A stretch of DNA of 64,000 bases from Daphnia pulex (lineage: Eukaryota > Arthropoda > Branchiopoda > Diplostraca > Daphniidae), in the NCBI RefSeq assembly GCF_021134715.1, contig NC_060017.1:7874001-7938000 (forward strand). The letters run 5' to 3'. How positions within the stretch are numbered: position 1 is the first letter of the stretch; each line of letters starts with the position of its first letter. Below the pieces are notes generated by a model that saw nothing but the letters and a program-made list of their open reading frames with translations, ran no database searches and was not told the origin of the DNA. Made by a program: the position numbers and the translations under genes. Of the stretch, positions 1-13,680 are shown piece after piece.

Positions 1-3000
1 CCATGACGAGCAATCGCTGGAATGGACCAGATGTATCTCCCTGAACATCAGACTCCAATGAATTTCCGTACACTGAATTTCAGAATAAACAAAATTATAC
101 GAAATTAAAAAATGTCATTTGTTGATTAACATTTTCAATCAATGTTACTAGTTTCGTAGGCGCTAGCGATCTTCACAATTTCATCGTAGGGGCGGGAGCA
201 GAGGATCTCGACCAAGACATCCTCGTTGGTTCCAATTCCCTTCATGGCTTTGTGCAGTTGCTTGGCGCAGTACTCATCAGTTGGCAACATGAGTCCAATA
301 ATGACATTCTCGAAATTGCCACCTAGCTCACTTTTCAGATCAGCAATCAAATCCTGCTTTAAAGAATGCCAACAATGGACAGGGTGATGATTTTGGTACC
401 GTACTACATTTGCCGTCTAGACTCATAACATCAAGACGAAAACCAGTTACAAGTTATGTAAATAATAATCGGCAAACGTTCGCTATTTTAAATAAACCAC
501 TTGATCAACTCTTGCCAAAAGATGAATGGTTGGATTCATTTCATTTTTTGGAAGGACATTTTTACTGCCGAGGAGGGAAAGGAGCTGAGCGGACGCATTC
601 GGAAGTGGTAGATGGTTCTGACTGATTTACCCTGGGTTTTTTGTTGCTCCCCTCTTCGACCTGGAAAGAGGAGAGACGAACACTTAGCACATGTTCGCTT
701 GGACAAGATACAAAAGCAAAATTCCCAACACAAAGATTGATCGAAGGCTTCAACGGATGGATGAAAGCTTGGATGAAAGCCATTTAAAGGTAAATATACT
801 ACCATCACCAACTAGAAGCCCTGACATCATGCAGAAGAGTTTTAACGGTTATGAAGCAAGCGGACGTTGTTATGAAATGATGAGATGAATTTTGCCTGTC
901 AAAATTTAAAAGAAAATATTTGCCCAAATGTTCCCTAGGGTCTACTGAAATTAAAAAGTGTACATTTGATTGTTTGATTGAAAAACTACGTGGAAGAACG
1001 TTTTCTTCCGTACGAATTTTACGGGGCGCACAATATCTTTATCGATTCGCATATCGTACCATGTTAAAGAGCACGCACGTTTTGGAACAAACGCGATCCG
1101 TTACGTGATCGGCATTATCTGGCACGCGATCAGAGTAAATTAGAAGGTTATTCAGTTAACAATCATTTGCAACAGAAAGTCAACTTATTTCTGTCTAATA
1201 GAATCGTGATCAATATCAGGAATGTCAGATGAATTTTTATAAAGTTAAGATTTTCGGGCGGATTGGCGGAATAATTGTTCGAGTATTTTGGAACGCATTT
1301 CTACGGACGGGATCTACAGCAGCGTATACGTCGTCTAATAAGAGCTTTTATGGAAAAATGAGGTTGGAATCGTGCGATAAAGGAAATGGGGAAAAAAATA
1401 AGGTGTGGAAAGGGGTAATAGAACCTTTCCGGCGCGAGTGTGACGTGTAAATTGAAAGTGCATTACCCGACCGAATTCCTTCTTGTAGGCTTCGGTGATG
1501 GCCTGGCGCTGGGCGTTGGATCGTTGGCACAGAATGTCGATGATGACTTGTTCATCCGTACCGAATCCTTTCATGGCAGCTCGCCTGTATGAATATTAAG
1601 CGGGGAAAAAAAAATTAAAATTTCCAATTAGCAATGCAACAATGTCCATGCTGGACTGTAATAAAAGAAGTCGAAAAACACTTACAATGCATGGGCGTCG
1701 GCCACCGGGTCGAAATTGGCTGCAGGCAGCACAGTTGGCACTTCCTATAACAACAACAAAATTTTTAAATTAGCAGGGTTATATTGGAGAAACACGGTTA
1801 GGTCAATTTATGGAATCAAACACCGTCACGTTTAATTCTTTATTCGTCGCAAAGTTGGCAGGGAAACAACATTGGCCCGACGCCCTCGTCCGCTATGGCG
1901 GCGAAAAACAATGCGCGTGCAATTTTCTTTTTCTGATATCTTTTGCCCCCGTGATCCCCAACCAACACGGATATATATAGCCTTCAAATTTCATACACAC
2001 TATTCTGAAAAAAACCCATGGCTTCTGCGGTCCTCCCTAAAAGAACATTTTGTGATAAATGTTCCTACTATTTCGCTACTGTTCACGGAACACAAAGTGA
2101 CGGGTACGCACATGGAAGGGTGTTAACGAGTAACAGCACACACAGCTGTATTGATTCCGGGCCGCAGACGGTCGGCCTCGACGCCGTTACACACGCGACC
2201 TGCTTTCGGTTATGGGGCCACCGTGGCTCTGCGGCTGGCCTGGATCCAGGGTGTCTCTCTCTCTCTACCGTCTCTATACTATCGCTCAAGGTTTTTTGGG
2301 TTGTTGTAGAGAATCTCCTTTTTTTTATAGCATTTCGCTTAGATGATGTATACTTTCCGTCTAGTCCGACTTGCAACCCAGTACAAGATTTGACTATAGA
2401 AACAACGATCGATCACGCAGTTCTTTTTTTTTTTCTTAAATACATCGTTGGCGTGAGAACAACTTCTTTTTTGTTCACGTTGCTTGGCGGCCAATGAACC
2501 TCCCAATCTCAAGTTTAACCAACGATGGATCAAGTTACGAATGAGGACTTGAGGTACCAAGATTGGACCTTACCATATATATTCGTTTGTTTAATATCGT
2601 ACCAAATATTGAATGAGAAATTCGACCCGACCGCAAGGTTTGTACCGCAGACGTGCTGCCCCACCGGACTCTAAGATGATTACACTATAACCACACAAGG
2701 TTCGGGAGAATTCATTTTTTTCGGAGGTTTTGACGTCTAGACACGTCAAAGAAAACCCAGTTACTTTTTTTGGGGTTGGCTTTTCTTTTTCACGGAAGAG
2801 CGGTTCTTCTGTGTCCGAAAACATGGCGAATCGGGGGAGACAACAAAAATATGACTCCCATAACCAAAAAAGAACCCGAGGAAATGTTGTAAAGGGCGGA
2901 AAACTCCTACGAATCAGACCCGGTTAGTGGTTTTTGTTGGCTTTTACAACATCCGCCGACTGCTGCTTTCTAATCCGCCGCCGGTGGATATACGGAGTAC

Positions 3001-3501
3001 AACCGGCACCATCCGCATATACATTCCACATTTGTTACTTGTCAAGGTGACTGATGATTCACGAAATTGAATTTCAATCAACCACAACATTTGGTAGTTT
3101 TTCCGTACGTGTCTTTCGTTTGACATTCAAATGTATGCGTAGGTGAGCCGGTCTACTACTACAAGCTTCGACTGTCTAGAAATACGTGAATGACGACGTC
3201 ATGGTCCGCAAGGTCTTTCTTGCACCTTTCATTCCGCAAAGTGTCAAATCACGAAATTAAAGTAATCGGGAAATAATCGACTAAACTAAACCGGCGATCC
3301 GGCTAGTGATACTAGTTTAACCAATTGAAATTCTTCACTCGAGACTCTTGTGGTGCAAGGAAAGAATTTCAAGTCAAATTTGAAAGTCCTTGAATTGACT
3401 CTTGTCTGTTTCGCCATAAGGCAAGGCTTGCAAAAATGACGTCATGGGCACAAAAGGCACAAAATGGACAATGAAGAACAACTCACCACGTACTCCTCCA
3501 T
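1..3501 (-). CDS. Annexin, 5' part only (runs off window start)
   Basis: Annexins are cytosolic proteins that bind acidic phospholipids in a calcium-dependent way and act in membrane organisation and trafficking. Exons seen on the minus strand: 3501-3487 (MEEYV), 1744-1686 (a tail with [11 protein letters not shown]), 1584 to about 1470 (first annexin repeat, [19 protein letters not shown]), about 364-155 (end of repeat 1 and start of repeat 2, [19 protein letters not shown]), and 83 to 1 ([19 protein letters not shown]). The GxGTDE / GIGTNE loops are the type II calcium sites of annexin repeats 1 and 2. The rest of repeat 2 and repeats 3-4 lie outside the window. The 1.7-kb first intron (1745-3486) holds nothing I recognise. 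The short N-terminal tail resembles arthropod annexin B9/B10, but I cannot assign the paralog. Confidence 0.9.
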
Positions 3502-4634
3502 ATCACCAGTCAGCGACACTGGAACAGAAAACAATAAACATTCGTCAAGTTATGAAGATCAAGTAAAATTTTGACGTGAAATACAATTTGCCAACTTACT
3601 TTTAATTTAGTAAGATAATGTGGAAAAAGAGTGAACGAAACACGCGTCTGTTTAGCAGCAGCGACAACGCCCGACTAAGCTCGGCTGCCTGCGCCATGGC
3701 CGCCTTTATACCGTCGAAACGATCCATCCGTAGGCGGGTGCTGGTGCCTCTTTTCTGCTGTCCACCGAAACTTCTATATCATGGAGGAAAAAAAAATAAA
3801 AAATAAACAAAATAAAATAGATGGTTTCTTTATCCATCTACTTTTTTGTGTGTGCTTGATGTATGATGATGATACCAAGTCGGCGGCTAATTCGATCTTC
3901 CCCTTCGAACTTCCGAACGATGATCGTTACAGATGTGACTGCAACGAGTAGAGCGAGGTAGGACCCTAGGAGCCTAAAAATAAATTGACTGCAGGAGACT
4001 GTAGTAAAATATAACAGGCCAGTCTTCTTGTTGTTGACGGAAGCATACTACTAGAGAAAAAGATTATTTTTGTAAAAAAGGAAAATCCGCGCACGCGGCT
4101 GCGTGTGTGTGTATTTTGAGTTATGCCATATACAACGCATTCTATGTTATATGGTACAAGTGGGATATAAGGGTTGGGGGGGGGAGGAAAGGATTGATGA
4201 ATTCGAAACTTTTGTTATCAAATACATGGAGTGAGAGAACGAATAGGAGGGAGGGAAATGACGACGTTGAAATCCAGACGCAGTAGAATCAAACAACTTT
4301 GGCCTCGATGTAAAGTAAATTATACATTAAACGAGCTTTTAAGTTAACATGTCGCGTCGAAAAATATTCGATTATTTACAATAGCCTTTGGTGTTTGCAA
4401 CGTAAGGAGTGGGTTCAAGTTTTACCTTGCGTTGCAACGTGAGGAGACGGATCAAGCACTACCTCGAAAACAATTAAGATCGAATTTCCGGATCGAATTC
4501 AATTAACTTTACTGCAAGAAAAGAGATACAGGGAAAACACGACAGACCAGGAAACAAGAACGAGACACTCTATTCAATCATTTACAGGGCTTTGGGGGTG
4601 GTTTGAGAAAGTATGTGACGTACCTGCGCTGATT

Positions 4635-7080
4635 TTACATGAGAGAGGAAGAACCGGGAGTGGGCATGATCATATTAGAGGTGCTGGGTGCGCCCAAGTT
4701 ATTGGCATTATTAGTGCCTAGCTGAAGAAAAGAGGCGAGTGGCTGTTCTATCCACGTAATCAGTGCATGCTCTGGAGATTGGTGTGATGCATAATTGTCC
4801 TTCATAAGTAGCTGGGAGAAATTGGCGTGAGTTTGGTACGCCTCGGCTTCTCTCCCTCCGTCGCCGCACATTCGATACAAATCTATCGTACATCAACCGA
4901 AAATTAGACATTGAAATAAATAAGGTTCCAAGTTATCGAATGACTTACCTTTCAGGATGGCTGACGCCCACAGTTGGATGTGAACATCCGGAATTTTGGA
5001 GGCCAGTTGCATTGCCGGCGTGACCATGTTCATTGCCTCGCGATTGTTGCCCAACGAGAGGAAAATATGACCGAGTAACACAAGGGAACAGGAAGTTAGG
5101 CGGTTTAGGTCTTCAGCATTGGCCATTTTTAACGTTTCTCTCAAATAGCGCCTAGGAAGATCCATGAACAAAAAAGAGTAATGAAGATTTTTATTTATTT
5201 TTTAATGAGTGGTGTAATTTTGCATACTTTGCTTCGTTGTATCGAGCTTGGAAGAAACACTGCAGTCCTTGAACGTAGAAAGCGGCTGCTCGCAAGCTGT
5301 GCGAGTGTGACGGCAACGTCTCAGGGTTGATGTTTTCGATAAGTTTATTAAAATCCCCTTCACGTTTCATTCGCAAGTAAACGATGGCAAGATTCAAATT
5401 TGCAAATGTCCATAGCTCACGATCCGTTGTGCTCTGAAATAAAAGAAAAAATTGGAAAAAGAAAAATTGGGAAAATTTGTTCATTGATCCTACTCTTAGG
5501 GCAACGTTGAATTGAGCTTCTGCAGCCTCCATAGAATTCATGCTCATTGCATACAGGCCCAGCAAAGTATGCAACTGTGCTGAATGAGCGGCAAGCAAAC
5601 GAGGAGGCCCTGCAGCGCACAATTGGGCTGCTGTTGCCACTTCCCTAATAGCTTGACCTTTTTGACCCATGACCAATCGACACAGAATCAAATGTTCGAG
5701 CAGAAGAATGTGGAAAGAGGTTAAAATACTCCGGTTGTCAGATACTGTAAAAACAAATGAATCAGTTATTCTCTTGGACAATTACAATAAATAGATTTGG
5801 ACACTAACGTTTGAGTTTCTCAATTTGCAGGAACGCTTTCTCTGTATACTTCTGGGCTTTGTCCATGTAGCCGGCTTGCATCGAATGCATAACTGTCACA
5901 ACGTAAACCAAAACGCACAGATGTTCTTTCGACATCCATACAAACATATCACCCGAATTCCCAGCTGACACATCTAATCGTAAATGTTGTGGCGGTTAAG
6001 AAATAGAAAGTTTTAATGGAACTTTCCTAAACAAAATTACCTTCGTCACTAGGCATCAGATTTGGTTGCGTAATGGTCTGAATGCTTTGTTGCAGTTGTT
6101 TTAAGTATGGTTTAACACTCTTCACCTGCCCAGACATCAAACATTGGCACACCTATAAAATTACTGTATAGTTTATTTTTGTTTTTTTAATTAAATTGAA
6201 CAAAAATATTACTTGCAGGACCAAAAAGAATATTTTAAGATATTCTTTTTGTTGAAGAGAGCCCTGCCAGTTATCAATAATTGGTCCTACTTGGGCCAGT
6301 AGGGGATGAAGTTCATTGAACTTTTTATCAATCAGCAGTAACTAAGGGAAAAGAAAATGTGTCTTGGCAAATCATTAAAAGTAATTGTGGCAGCAACTTG
6401 TAATACCATGCATTTGCTGAGAGTAAACAATAATCTAGAATACTGGGCTCCAGAAATGTGTGCATAATCAGCTCCAACTCCCAGGAGACCACAGGCTGAC
6501 AGATAATCTCTTTCATTGGAATGAATTTGCTGGAGAGAAAAACACAATCAATAAATGGGAAAATCAATTACAAAATGTGTGTGCCAATAATTATAGGTAC
6601 TTACAGCTAGCTGGAAGAGTAATCTGCAGTGCCAGAAAACATTCTGTTGAGACATTTCTATGGTTTTTCTCAACAAAGGTTTAGCTAGATTGGTTTGATT
6701 CTGTTGCTCATAAAGTTCTGCCAGAAGACTTGCAGATTCATATTTGATGTCGTCAAAGGCAGCAATATTCTGTGATTGATACCACTGATGAAAAAGATAG
6801 ATTTGTCATTAATGAGTCATAACAAGGTTTAATCTTGAGTGTTACTCACAGCTTGTTCCAAGTGAGAACGGGCCAAATCAACATTTTTTGTGTAAAGTAC
6901 AAGAATGTTTCCCAATTGAAGATGTGTTCTTGCTTCTACACGTGGTGGAGGTTTAAAACTAAATACAGTTTGAAGACACTGTACACACATACGAATATTT
7001 GGAGGCGTCGAAACTCGAAAATGTTCAGCCAGCCCTAATAGGGCGAGGTACCAAGCGTCCTGTGAAGAAGTTGACGCCAT
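4635..7080 (-). CDS. MAU2: MAU2 chromatid cohesion factor (SCC4), cohesin loader subunit
   Basis: MAU2 (Scc4) pairs with NIPBL/Scc2 to load cohesin on chromosomes and is a nuclear TPR-superhelix protein. Ten exons join in frame: about 7080-6850, 6786-6611, 6530-6408, 6341-6214, 6150-6042, 5975-5811, 5745-5494, 5433-5227, 5153-4949 and 4881-4635. They give about 614 aa, the usual length of animal MAU2. The N-terminus ([20 protein letters not shown], then [12 protein letters not shown]) and C-terminus ([12 protein letters not shown], ending in SSSLM) match the family along the whole length. I start at MASTSSQ (7080), not the in-frame ATG at 7104, because family members start close to [12 protein letters not shown]. 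Introns are 60-90 bp. No damage is seen. The 3'UTR probably extends to about 4500; 3600-4500 has no coding signal. Confidence 0.95.
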
Positions 7081-7100
7081 TACTCCACTAATTTGCCACC

Positions 7101-7435
7101 TCAAGAAGTGGTGGGCTTTTAGTCACAAGTAAACACACAAAGAGTTCAGATCGATGACTCAATAATCCGGTGAGAAAATTAGAAATGAATTCGAGTTGCT
7201 TTGGAGCTCCAAAATTTTGCATTCGATATGCGTTACTTTCGATCTGCAAACAACATCGATTCTTAACTGTCGTCTGCTCTTATGCAAATTGTTTCGTTTT
7301 TAGATTTGAGCAAACGTTATCATAATAATAAAAAGGAATTTTGTTGTGTAATCATTAATTTTATTCTTTCTAGATGAATCAAATGTACAGTATTTTTGGA
7401 GATTCTAATTGTTTGGACTACTGAAAGTGCGGAAA
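7101..7435. promoter_or_regulatory. Shared upstream region of divergent MAU2 and 7436 gene
   Basis: About 350 bp separates the MAU2 start codon on the minus strand from the next gene's start on the plus strand. This short head-to-head gap probably holds promoters for both genes. I see no clear TATA box or other named site. Confidence 0.45.
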
Positions 7436-8647
7436 ATGCTATCTTTAAATTTCATCAGATTGTTTTTTATAAGTTTAATGGTCTACAAATTAAACGGTAA
7501 ATTTGTTTTGCTTGTATCCTTCTCGAATCTCGCGGTAATTTTTCCATTTACTTACAGGTTTTGATCAAAGCTGTCCAGAAATTGACCAATTAATCCATTC
7601 CTTACCTTATGTGAGTTCACCTGAAACAAGTTGTATAACAGGAAGAAATTGTTCCTCTGTGCAATGTGCATCAGTAGCTGAAGTAATGTATTTTATTTCT
7701 TTATTCTGTTATATCTGTGATGAGCAAATTTTTTTTTTTTAGAATTTCAAATTTTCTGTTGGTTTGGCTGCCACATGTGATAATGATCCAGCAATTGAAA
7801 TAAATGCCAATATTCCCAACTCAGGAGTAGTTTTGTGGCGTGCAATATTTAATGACCAAACAGAAAAAGCCATTCCTGGTATGTGATGCATGTTTCATTT
7901 TATTGAAACCACTGAAAAATAAATAATCACCTTGACATATTTTAGGTTACTTTTTTCCTGTTTCCTCAAGCCAAAAAATTAAAAGGCAGGGTTACCTAAA
8001 GGTTAATTTGAAAAAGTCTTCCAGCAGTTCAAATTCAGTTGTCTTAGGCCTGATACTTATGGGATGTGAGAATGCTCCAGAAAATGAGAAAATTGTTGGT
8101 TCTTCTTGCACACAGAAACAAATAATTAATAATCTGCAACTTGAGTGCGGGAAAGGGCAATTGCGCCAACACCAGAACAAAATATGTTCTTTATATCGGC
8201 CGTTTGAATGCGGAGAAAAAGAAACGTGCTCCCAAGTTGGTCAATCCGATGAAGGCGAATGCCGGTGCATTACAGAATTTACGAGAGATGACAGTGGAAT
8301 TTGTTCTACTGTAAAAAATCCACCTCAAGAAGTATCAACCCTTTCATCATCTGAGCCAAAAGCTAACGAAACGATTGTGTCGGATTCAACGAAGGATCGT
8401 AAGTCTCGTCGTTACTTGTATGAAAAGATTATCGTTATTGTAGTATTCTAATTCATAACTTTATAAATTTTTAGCCGCCGCATTAGCAGTCAACATAGTA
8501 GTCCCAATTCTAGTCGTAATATTGGTCGCAGCTCTATTGTACGCTGCATTTAAACACGGGCTAATCCATAGATTATTGGTAAATTGTTCTGGGCGACGTG
8601 CTGAAACCATGATGATTGATGACGATGATGATTCCCCATTGTCATAA
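7436..8647 (+). CDS. Uncharacterised single-pass membrane protein, cysteine-rich ectodomain
   Basis: Not recognised by name. Five exons (7436-7496, 7558-7682, 7743-7878, 7946-8398, 8475-8647) sum to 948 nt, giving an intact 315-aa protein. It has a hydrophobic signal peptide (about 1-20, MLSLNFIRLFFISLMVYKLN) and an ectodomain with many cysteines. Near residues 200-235 a Cys-rich stretch with six cysteines (CGEKETC to ECRCITEF) looks like an EGF/EB module. A Ser/Pro-rich stalk follows, then one membrane helix (about 262-285, VNIVVPILVVILVAALLYAA) and a short cytoplasmic tail with an acidic run DDDDD near the end. This predicts a type I cell-surface protein. A canonical poly(A) signal aataaaat lies at 8697. 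Partner and function are unknown. Confidence 0.75.
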
Positions 8648-9629
8648 AATTTTATTGCAAATTGTTAGTTTTTGAAATGTTTCACCAAAATTGAGAAATA
8701 AAATATATTAAAGACAATGACAAGAAAAACTAGTGTATTATCATTGAATCACTTCCGAAATACAACTGCAGGGAGAAAAACGGTAGTACAATACAACGAA
8801 GCGAAATATCCACAGCACAGGAAATTAAAGGGGTGAAAATGAAGAATCAACTATTGATTGCGATCTAATTTTTCATTCTACTCCGGTAGAAAGTGCTGCT
8901 TCTGCTTTGGTAGATACAAACACACACCACACACACTCGAACGCATACACACACACGATGGATAAGTTCAATCCCACTTACGATGTTTTAAAATGTGGTT
9001 AAATGGAAGTGCGTTTAAACATTTCCTTAGTCAAAAAGCGACGCAACACTAGCAACATACACTGACACATGTTTCTGTTGAAAACTCCCATTTCGTCCCT
9101 ATGAATATTTTAAAAAATTTGTGATACCCAATTATACTCTTAACTCAAAAGGGAGAGAAGAAAAAAAAAATAAGATCGGGATCGAATATATTCCGGGTGA
9201 TACAAACGCAATAAAGAAACCAAAAGAGATTGAAAAAGTGGGTGTTTAAAGTAAATTTTATAGGAGGAGAAAAGGGGGAGTGGTGGTACTCTACCCACGT
9301 TAGGTCATCCAACAAGATGTTAAGAACTGCTTATTCTGTAGTTTTTCAACCCCTTCTGAAATATAGGTAGGAAAGAGGTAGCGATGAAAAAAGAAAACAA
9401 AATGAATTCGAACGGAATAAGCCAAGTTATTTTGTCCTAAATTTGTACAATAGAAGTGAAAGATGCTCTAATTAGCTTTCATAAGCAACCCTCTTCCAGT
9501 ATAACAACGGAGCTATGTGCAGCACAAAAAACGAATTTCTTTACTTGGTAATAAAAAAAATAAAGGGTTAATGAAGAGGGCATGGAGGATTGATGGTGGT
9601 GGTATAGGACAAAATAGTCAAGTGGTGCC
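8648..9629. other. Convergent 3' ends, no gene seen
   Basis: This stretch holds the 3'UTR and poly(A) signal of the upstream membrane protein and the long 3'UTR of the ZFAND gene on the other strand. It has short CA-rich runs (about 8920-8960) and A-rich tracts. I see no coding exon or RNA gene. Confidence 0.5.
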
Positions 9630-10486
9630 TCAGATTTTTTGAATTTTCTGGCCGACCACCACCGGATTGTTTCGGCGGATTTCCTCTGCTCCCAATTCAC
9701 GATAATTAAACGAGCATTCGTGTTTGTCTGAATATCGATGCACAGAACAGTAGAGTCCCCCACAACGGCATTCGAAACCTGTTACGAAACATTCGGAATT
9801 TGGTTAAGCAACTTGTTTGAGGGTTCATCATTTCAAGACAAGAGAAGGAACGACCGTGTACCTGTTAATCCAACCTTCTTACGGCACGTAGCACAACGGT
9901 TCTTCTTCTTTTTCCCGTCTTTATCGAGAGCTTCAGCAGCATCACTGTCACCTTCAGCTACTGAACTGCTCAAACTGCTACTACTGGTTGCAGCAGACAG
10001 GGTGGAAGAGGCAGCTCCAACCTTGTAGAAAACATTTTAGTCAGACTTCTGGATGGAGCTTGAGATTTCCAACTCTTTAAAAGAAAAATCATGGTGTACA
10101 TACTTCTTTGTTCTCAGAGGAAGGTACAGGTATTGCAGGTGAAGCAACAGGAAGGGAGGTCCCCGTTGTGATCAAGGATGTTGAGCTGTTAGAGGCCACA
10201 GTGGTGATGGAAGTAGGGCTGCTACGGCCAGGGCTGGTTGTGCTCTGGGTGCTGCTGCTTGTTGGAGACGGAGGCTGCTGTTGCTTCTTCTTCACAGCCT
10301 AAAATTTAGTTGAATTATATTTATTAATTCAGGAAGAATGGTAGTTAAAAATAGTCGAATAGAATCAAGGAAACTCACCTCTTTGAAACACACTGAGCAC
10401 ATCCCATCGGTGGCAGGATTTCCATAGAAGCCACAGCCTGATCTGCAAAGGGTTGGAGGAGCTTGCATGTTGGATTCCTGTTCCAT
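9630..10486 (-). CDS. A20/AN1 zinc-finger protein, ZFAND5/ZFAND6 type
   Basis: Proteins of this family bind ubiquitin through the A20 finger and work with the proteasome and in stress responses. Four exons (10486-10379, 10298-10104, 10021-9862, 9778-9630) sum to 612 nt, giving 203 aa, the normal family size. The A20 finger is at about residues 12-34 ([20 protein letters not shown]). A low-complexity Ser/Thr/Pro-rich linker follows (about 37-130). The AN1 finger is C-terminal ([14 protein letters not shown], then [20 protein letters not shown]), with all expected Cys and His ligands. It ends with the family's typical [22 protein letters not shown]-like tail. Upstream sequence to about 11050 probably holds 5'UTR exons. 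ZFAND5 and ZFAND6 cannot be told apart from this. Confidence 0.93.
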
Positions 10487-13400
10487 ATTATTTGGATGAA
10501 AGGTCTTTGGGTTTTCTGTTTCAAACTCTGTGCAGATTGCGAAACTGCAGAGTTACTTGGCCAAAATGAAGAAGCAGTCAAACCTAAGCAAGGAGAGAAG
10601 AAAAGCAGGAGTCAGTAAAACAATCTTTCTTTAATGCAAAAACGACGACGACGACTAGTAAAACACAGGTCTCAAAAGTTGAGCCTTGACTTGGCCTTGA
10701 CGACCCCCCTCGGTTCTCTTATCCTTCCGTGGTTCTTGGTACACTCACACACATCACATACACACCCCATTTAAACAAAGAAAATCACGCGAAATTTCTC
10801 CACTAAATGAACCACTGTAAAAGTTGAATTACAGAATCAATCGATTGCAAAAAAGATGATTCACCTGAATGATGTTGAAAAGTCGAAAATGGAACAAAGA
10901 GAGAAGCTCGCAGGCTGTGCAGAGAAAAAGGTCTGGGGCGTAGTGAGTACGAGAGGGCGCTTTCGATTGAGGATGTGATGACCAGCTGGAAAAGTTTTTG
11001 TCTATGGCGTCAACAACGTTGCCTTTCCGTTTAATACGACCTCGTCGTCGTCGTAGCCACTAGCCAAACAAAATCTTCGTTCTCAAATGTATTTTTACAG
11101 ATTGCTTTTTTCTTGTGTTGAAGCAAGAGATTTTGCAATTTTTTGGCTATGGTCCTATGGATCACGAGATGAATCCGTCTTATTTCCTTTTGTTCTTGTC
11201 GAATTCAAAGAGAGAAAAAGTTGTCTGGTGACGTCACAACAGCTGATCGCCTTTCTCTTCTATTTTTTTTGTTAGATTTCTTTTCTAATTCCACACGCGC
11301 ACGCATAAACACAAACTGAACGCCACAGTGATTCGTGCAATACGTCGAGATGTTTATTCCCACTGATCTATGTTTAAAATACCATAAAAAAAAAGAAAAA
11401 TTTTATAAAAATGTGTTTCAGTCGCTGTGACAAACTTGAGCTAATCCGATAATAGCTAGGAGCGCTGCTGAACACGATTTCACTCAAAGAAAATCACAAC
11501 TACGCAGATTAGAGAAGAAAATCAACCTACCAACGAGAGAGAAATTCTCTGCGACAAGTCTGGTAGGAAGGACGGTTCGCAACTGAGTCGACAATCTGAT
11601 GTATTACTAAAATAAAAAGCACCAAGAGCTGCTCGCTAGCCTCTACGTTGTGTGCGAAGGGGAGATTTCCCAATATGTATGCGTCTCTCTTATTATAAAA
11701 GCCTAAAGTAAAAAAGAAATAACAGCAGAGAAAAGGGTCCGGACCCATAAATTGGGGCTCCTGCTGCTAGATAGACGAGGGAGGCGGACCTCTTTACTGG
11801 GGGGAGTTAAAGAACCTGATAGCCTCGTGAGGCGGAGGAAAGGAGGGTTGAGTTGTTATGTCATTTTACCAACTCCCCCTTTGAATGTCGCCAACGTGAT
11901 GCCAACACCGTACGTGACTTGGCAACTTTCATGGGGCTCTCTCAACGCCATCTATCTTACTCAACTATTCCAATTCAAATCTGATCATTCAAATTGAAGA
12001 AATAAATCATCAAATTTTTACAAAAAACCCCTTCACCATTAAATCCAAATACTTAAGACTGGAGAAAACTCGATGCAAATCATAAACAAGTTGGAACTTG
12101 TCAAGATCATCCGCTAGGTTCGCTGCTTAAGTGTGCGGCCTTCTTTCACGATATTGGTAAGTGGCAGAGTTACTAAATAACAACGTTGTTTTCTCTTCCC
12201 TGGGTTCTCCCCATTGAAACTCACCTGACGTCTGACGGGTGGTGGTGGTGAGGTGGGATACGAGGAGGGAAAGCTGAAGAGCATAAATAAGAAAAAAGCC
12301 GGAACTTCGTCATAGCCCGGATTACATGGAGTCGACCTCCAAACGTCACACGCACAAACTTTTGGTCGTGAAGGAGGAGGAAACAGAATCGGCCGCCAGC
12401 AGCAAAAAGGGGAAATGTCCGCAATCAACTACAACAAAAGAGATTGAAAAAGAAAAGCATACGAATCCCAAGGCTAACTAAGGTTATATATCGTTGACGT
12501 CACAAGGCCTGCTGGGGTTTATTTGGGAGTGACCTCCATTTATTCATCAGTCTGAGACCAATTTTTGAACAATAATTCTCCTGTTTCACTTTTGATTTGA
12601 TAATACACAGCAGTTGAATAATCGGTTATTTACCTCGTCTTCAAGCTCTTCTCGTAAAATGCAAATTAAGCGGACTAAATCTTATATAATACATCCTGGA
12701 TTCATTGAGGTTGTTTACATAAATTACTTTGACCCGCAATATTGTATTGAATATTATCTTATCGGAACCGACGTCAACGTCGACCAATTTTCTTCAATCA
12801 GGACTTGAATCAACAATAGCCAGACGCTACCCAACTATCGTTACTTTTAACCAATGAGAAATAATGATTTAGTAAATAAAGGATCAAAGCAAATGTCGAG
12901 TCATTAAGAAAAAAAAGCTGATTCCCCGATGACTCACAGAAGACCAGAAATGATGAGTAATATTATACAAAGATAATCGACACTACCACTGGAGCTACCT
13001 AGAAATTGCGGTACTATTATATTTTACGGTTTCTGGAAGGTCATAGAAAGAAGCGAAGCTTTTTGTTTCGTCATTTTTGAAATTCGTCATTGACATTTGC
13101 GTCATTTTTCAAGAATATTTCAAGACTGTGAGAGAGTGATCAGGCGAAATGACTGAATGTACATATTTCTATGATTATTCTACCCTAGCGATGGATATAC
13201 AAATATCTATGTCACCCTTGCAAATGCGTTATTTTGAAAACGTGTTGAGATGCCAAGAATGAAACAGTAGCTCCGAACTTTTAGAGGACAAATTCAGATG
13301 TGAAAAAAGGGCTGAAGGCCAACTCTCACTCATCGATGTTTTTTGAGGCCAACACGCACAAACCACAATCATGTAATCGTTTAACTTTCGACAAAAACGT

Positions 13401-13680
13401 AGCCGTTGCGCTTGATGTCAATGTTATTATTACGCGCTTTATTGCAGTCGTGAATGCGAATTTTGGCAGTAGATTGTTTGGAGTATTTAATCGATGTTTT
13501 TACCAAGTTAAATTTCCAACTAGTTGGGGATGCTGTTTAGTATGTTTTGTCGTGTTGACATTTGCAGACGGCGCAACAGAAATACACAACAAACAATCAC
13601 CGTCTTTTGTTGTGCGTTTGTCAACAGTTAGTACAGCCATTAGTTGAAAAGTTCTCAAGATAAGATTATAGCGAATTGCA
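10487..13680. other. Intergenic / 5'UTR region, no coding gene supported
   Basis: About 3.2 kb between divergent ZFAND and SCFD2. The part next to ZFAND (10.5-11.1 kb) likely has its 5'UTR, an intron and promoter; small cga/gtc trinucleotide runs occur at 10647 and 11041. The short open frames at 11.7-13.6 kb show no codon or family signal, so I list none as genes. Confidence 0.5.

Noticed and set aside
2018-2497. 159-aa open frame in the annexin first intron
   Set aside because: It has low-complexity, T-rich composition, no domain, and lies inside the intron on the opposite strand to annexin.
12114-12428. 104-aa minus-strand frame upstream of ZFAND
   Set aside because: Composition is driven by GGTGGT-type and T-rich sequence; no splice partners and no family match.
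13300-13647. 115-aa plus-strand frame before SCFD2
   Set aside because: No homology or codon signal; it ends just before the SCFD2 start and looks like promoter or 5'UTR DNA.
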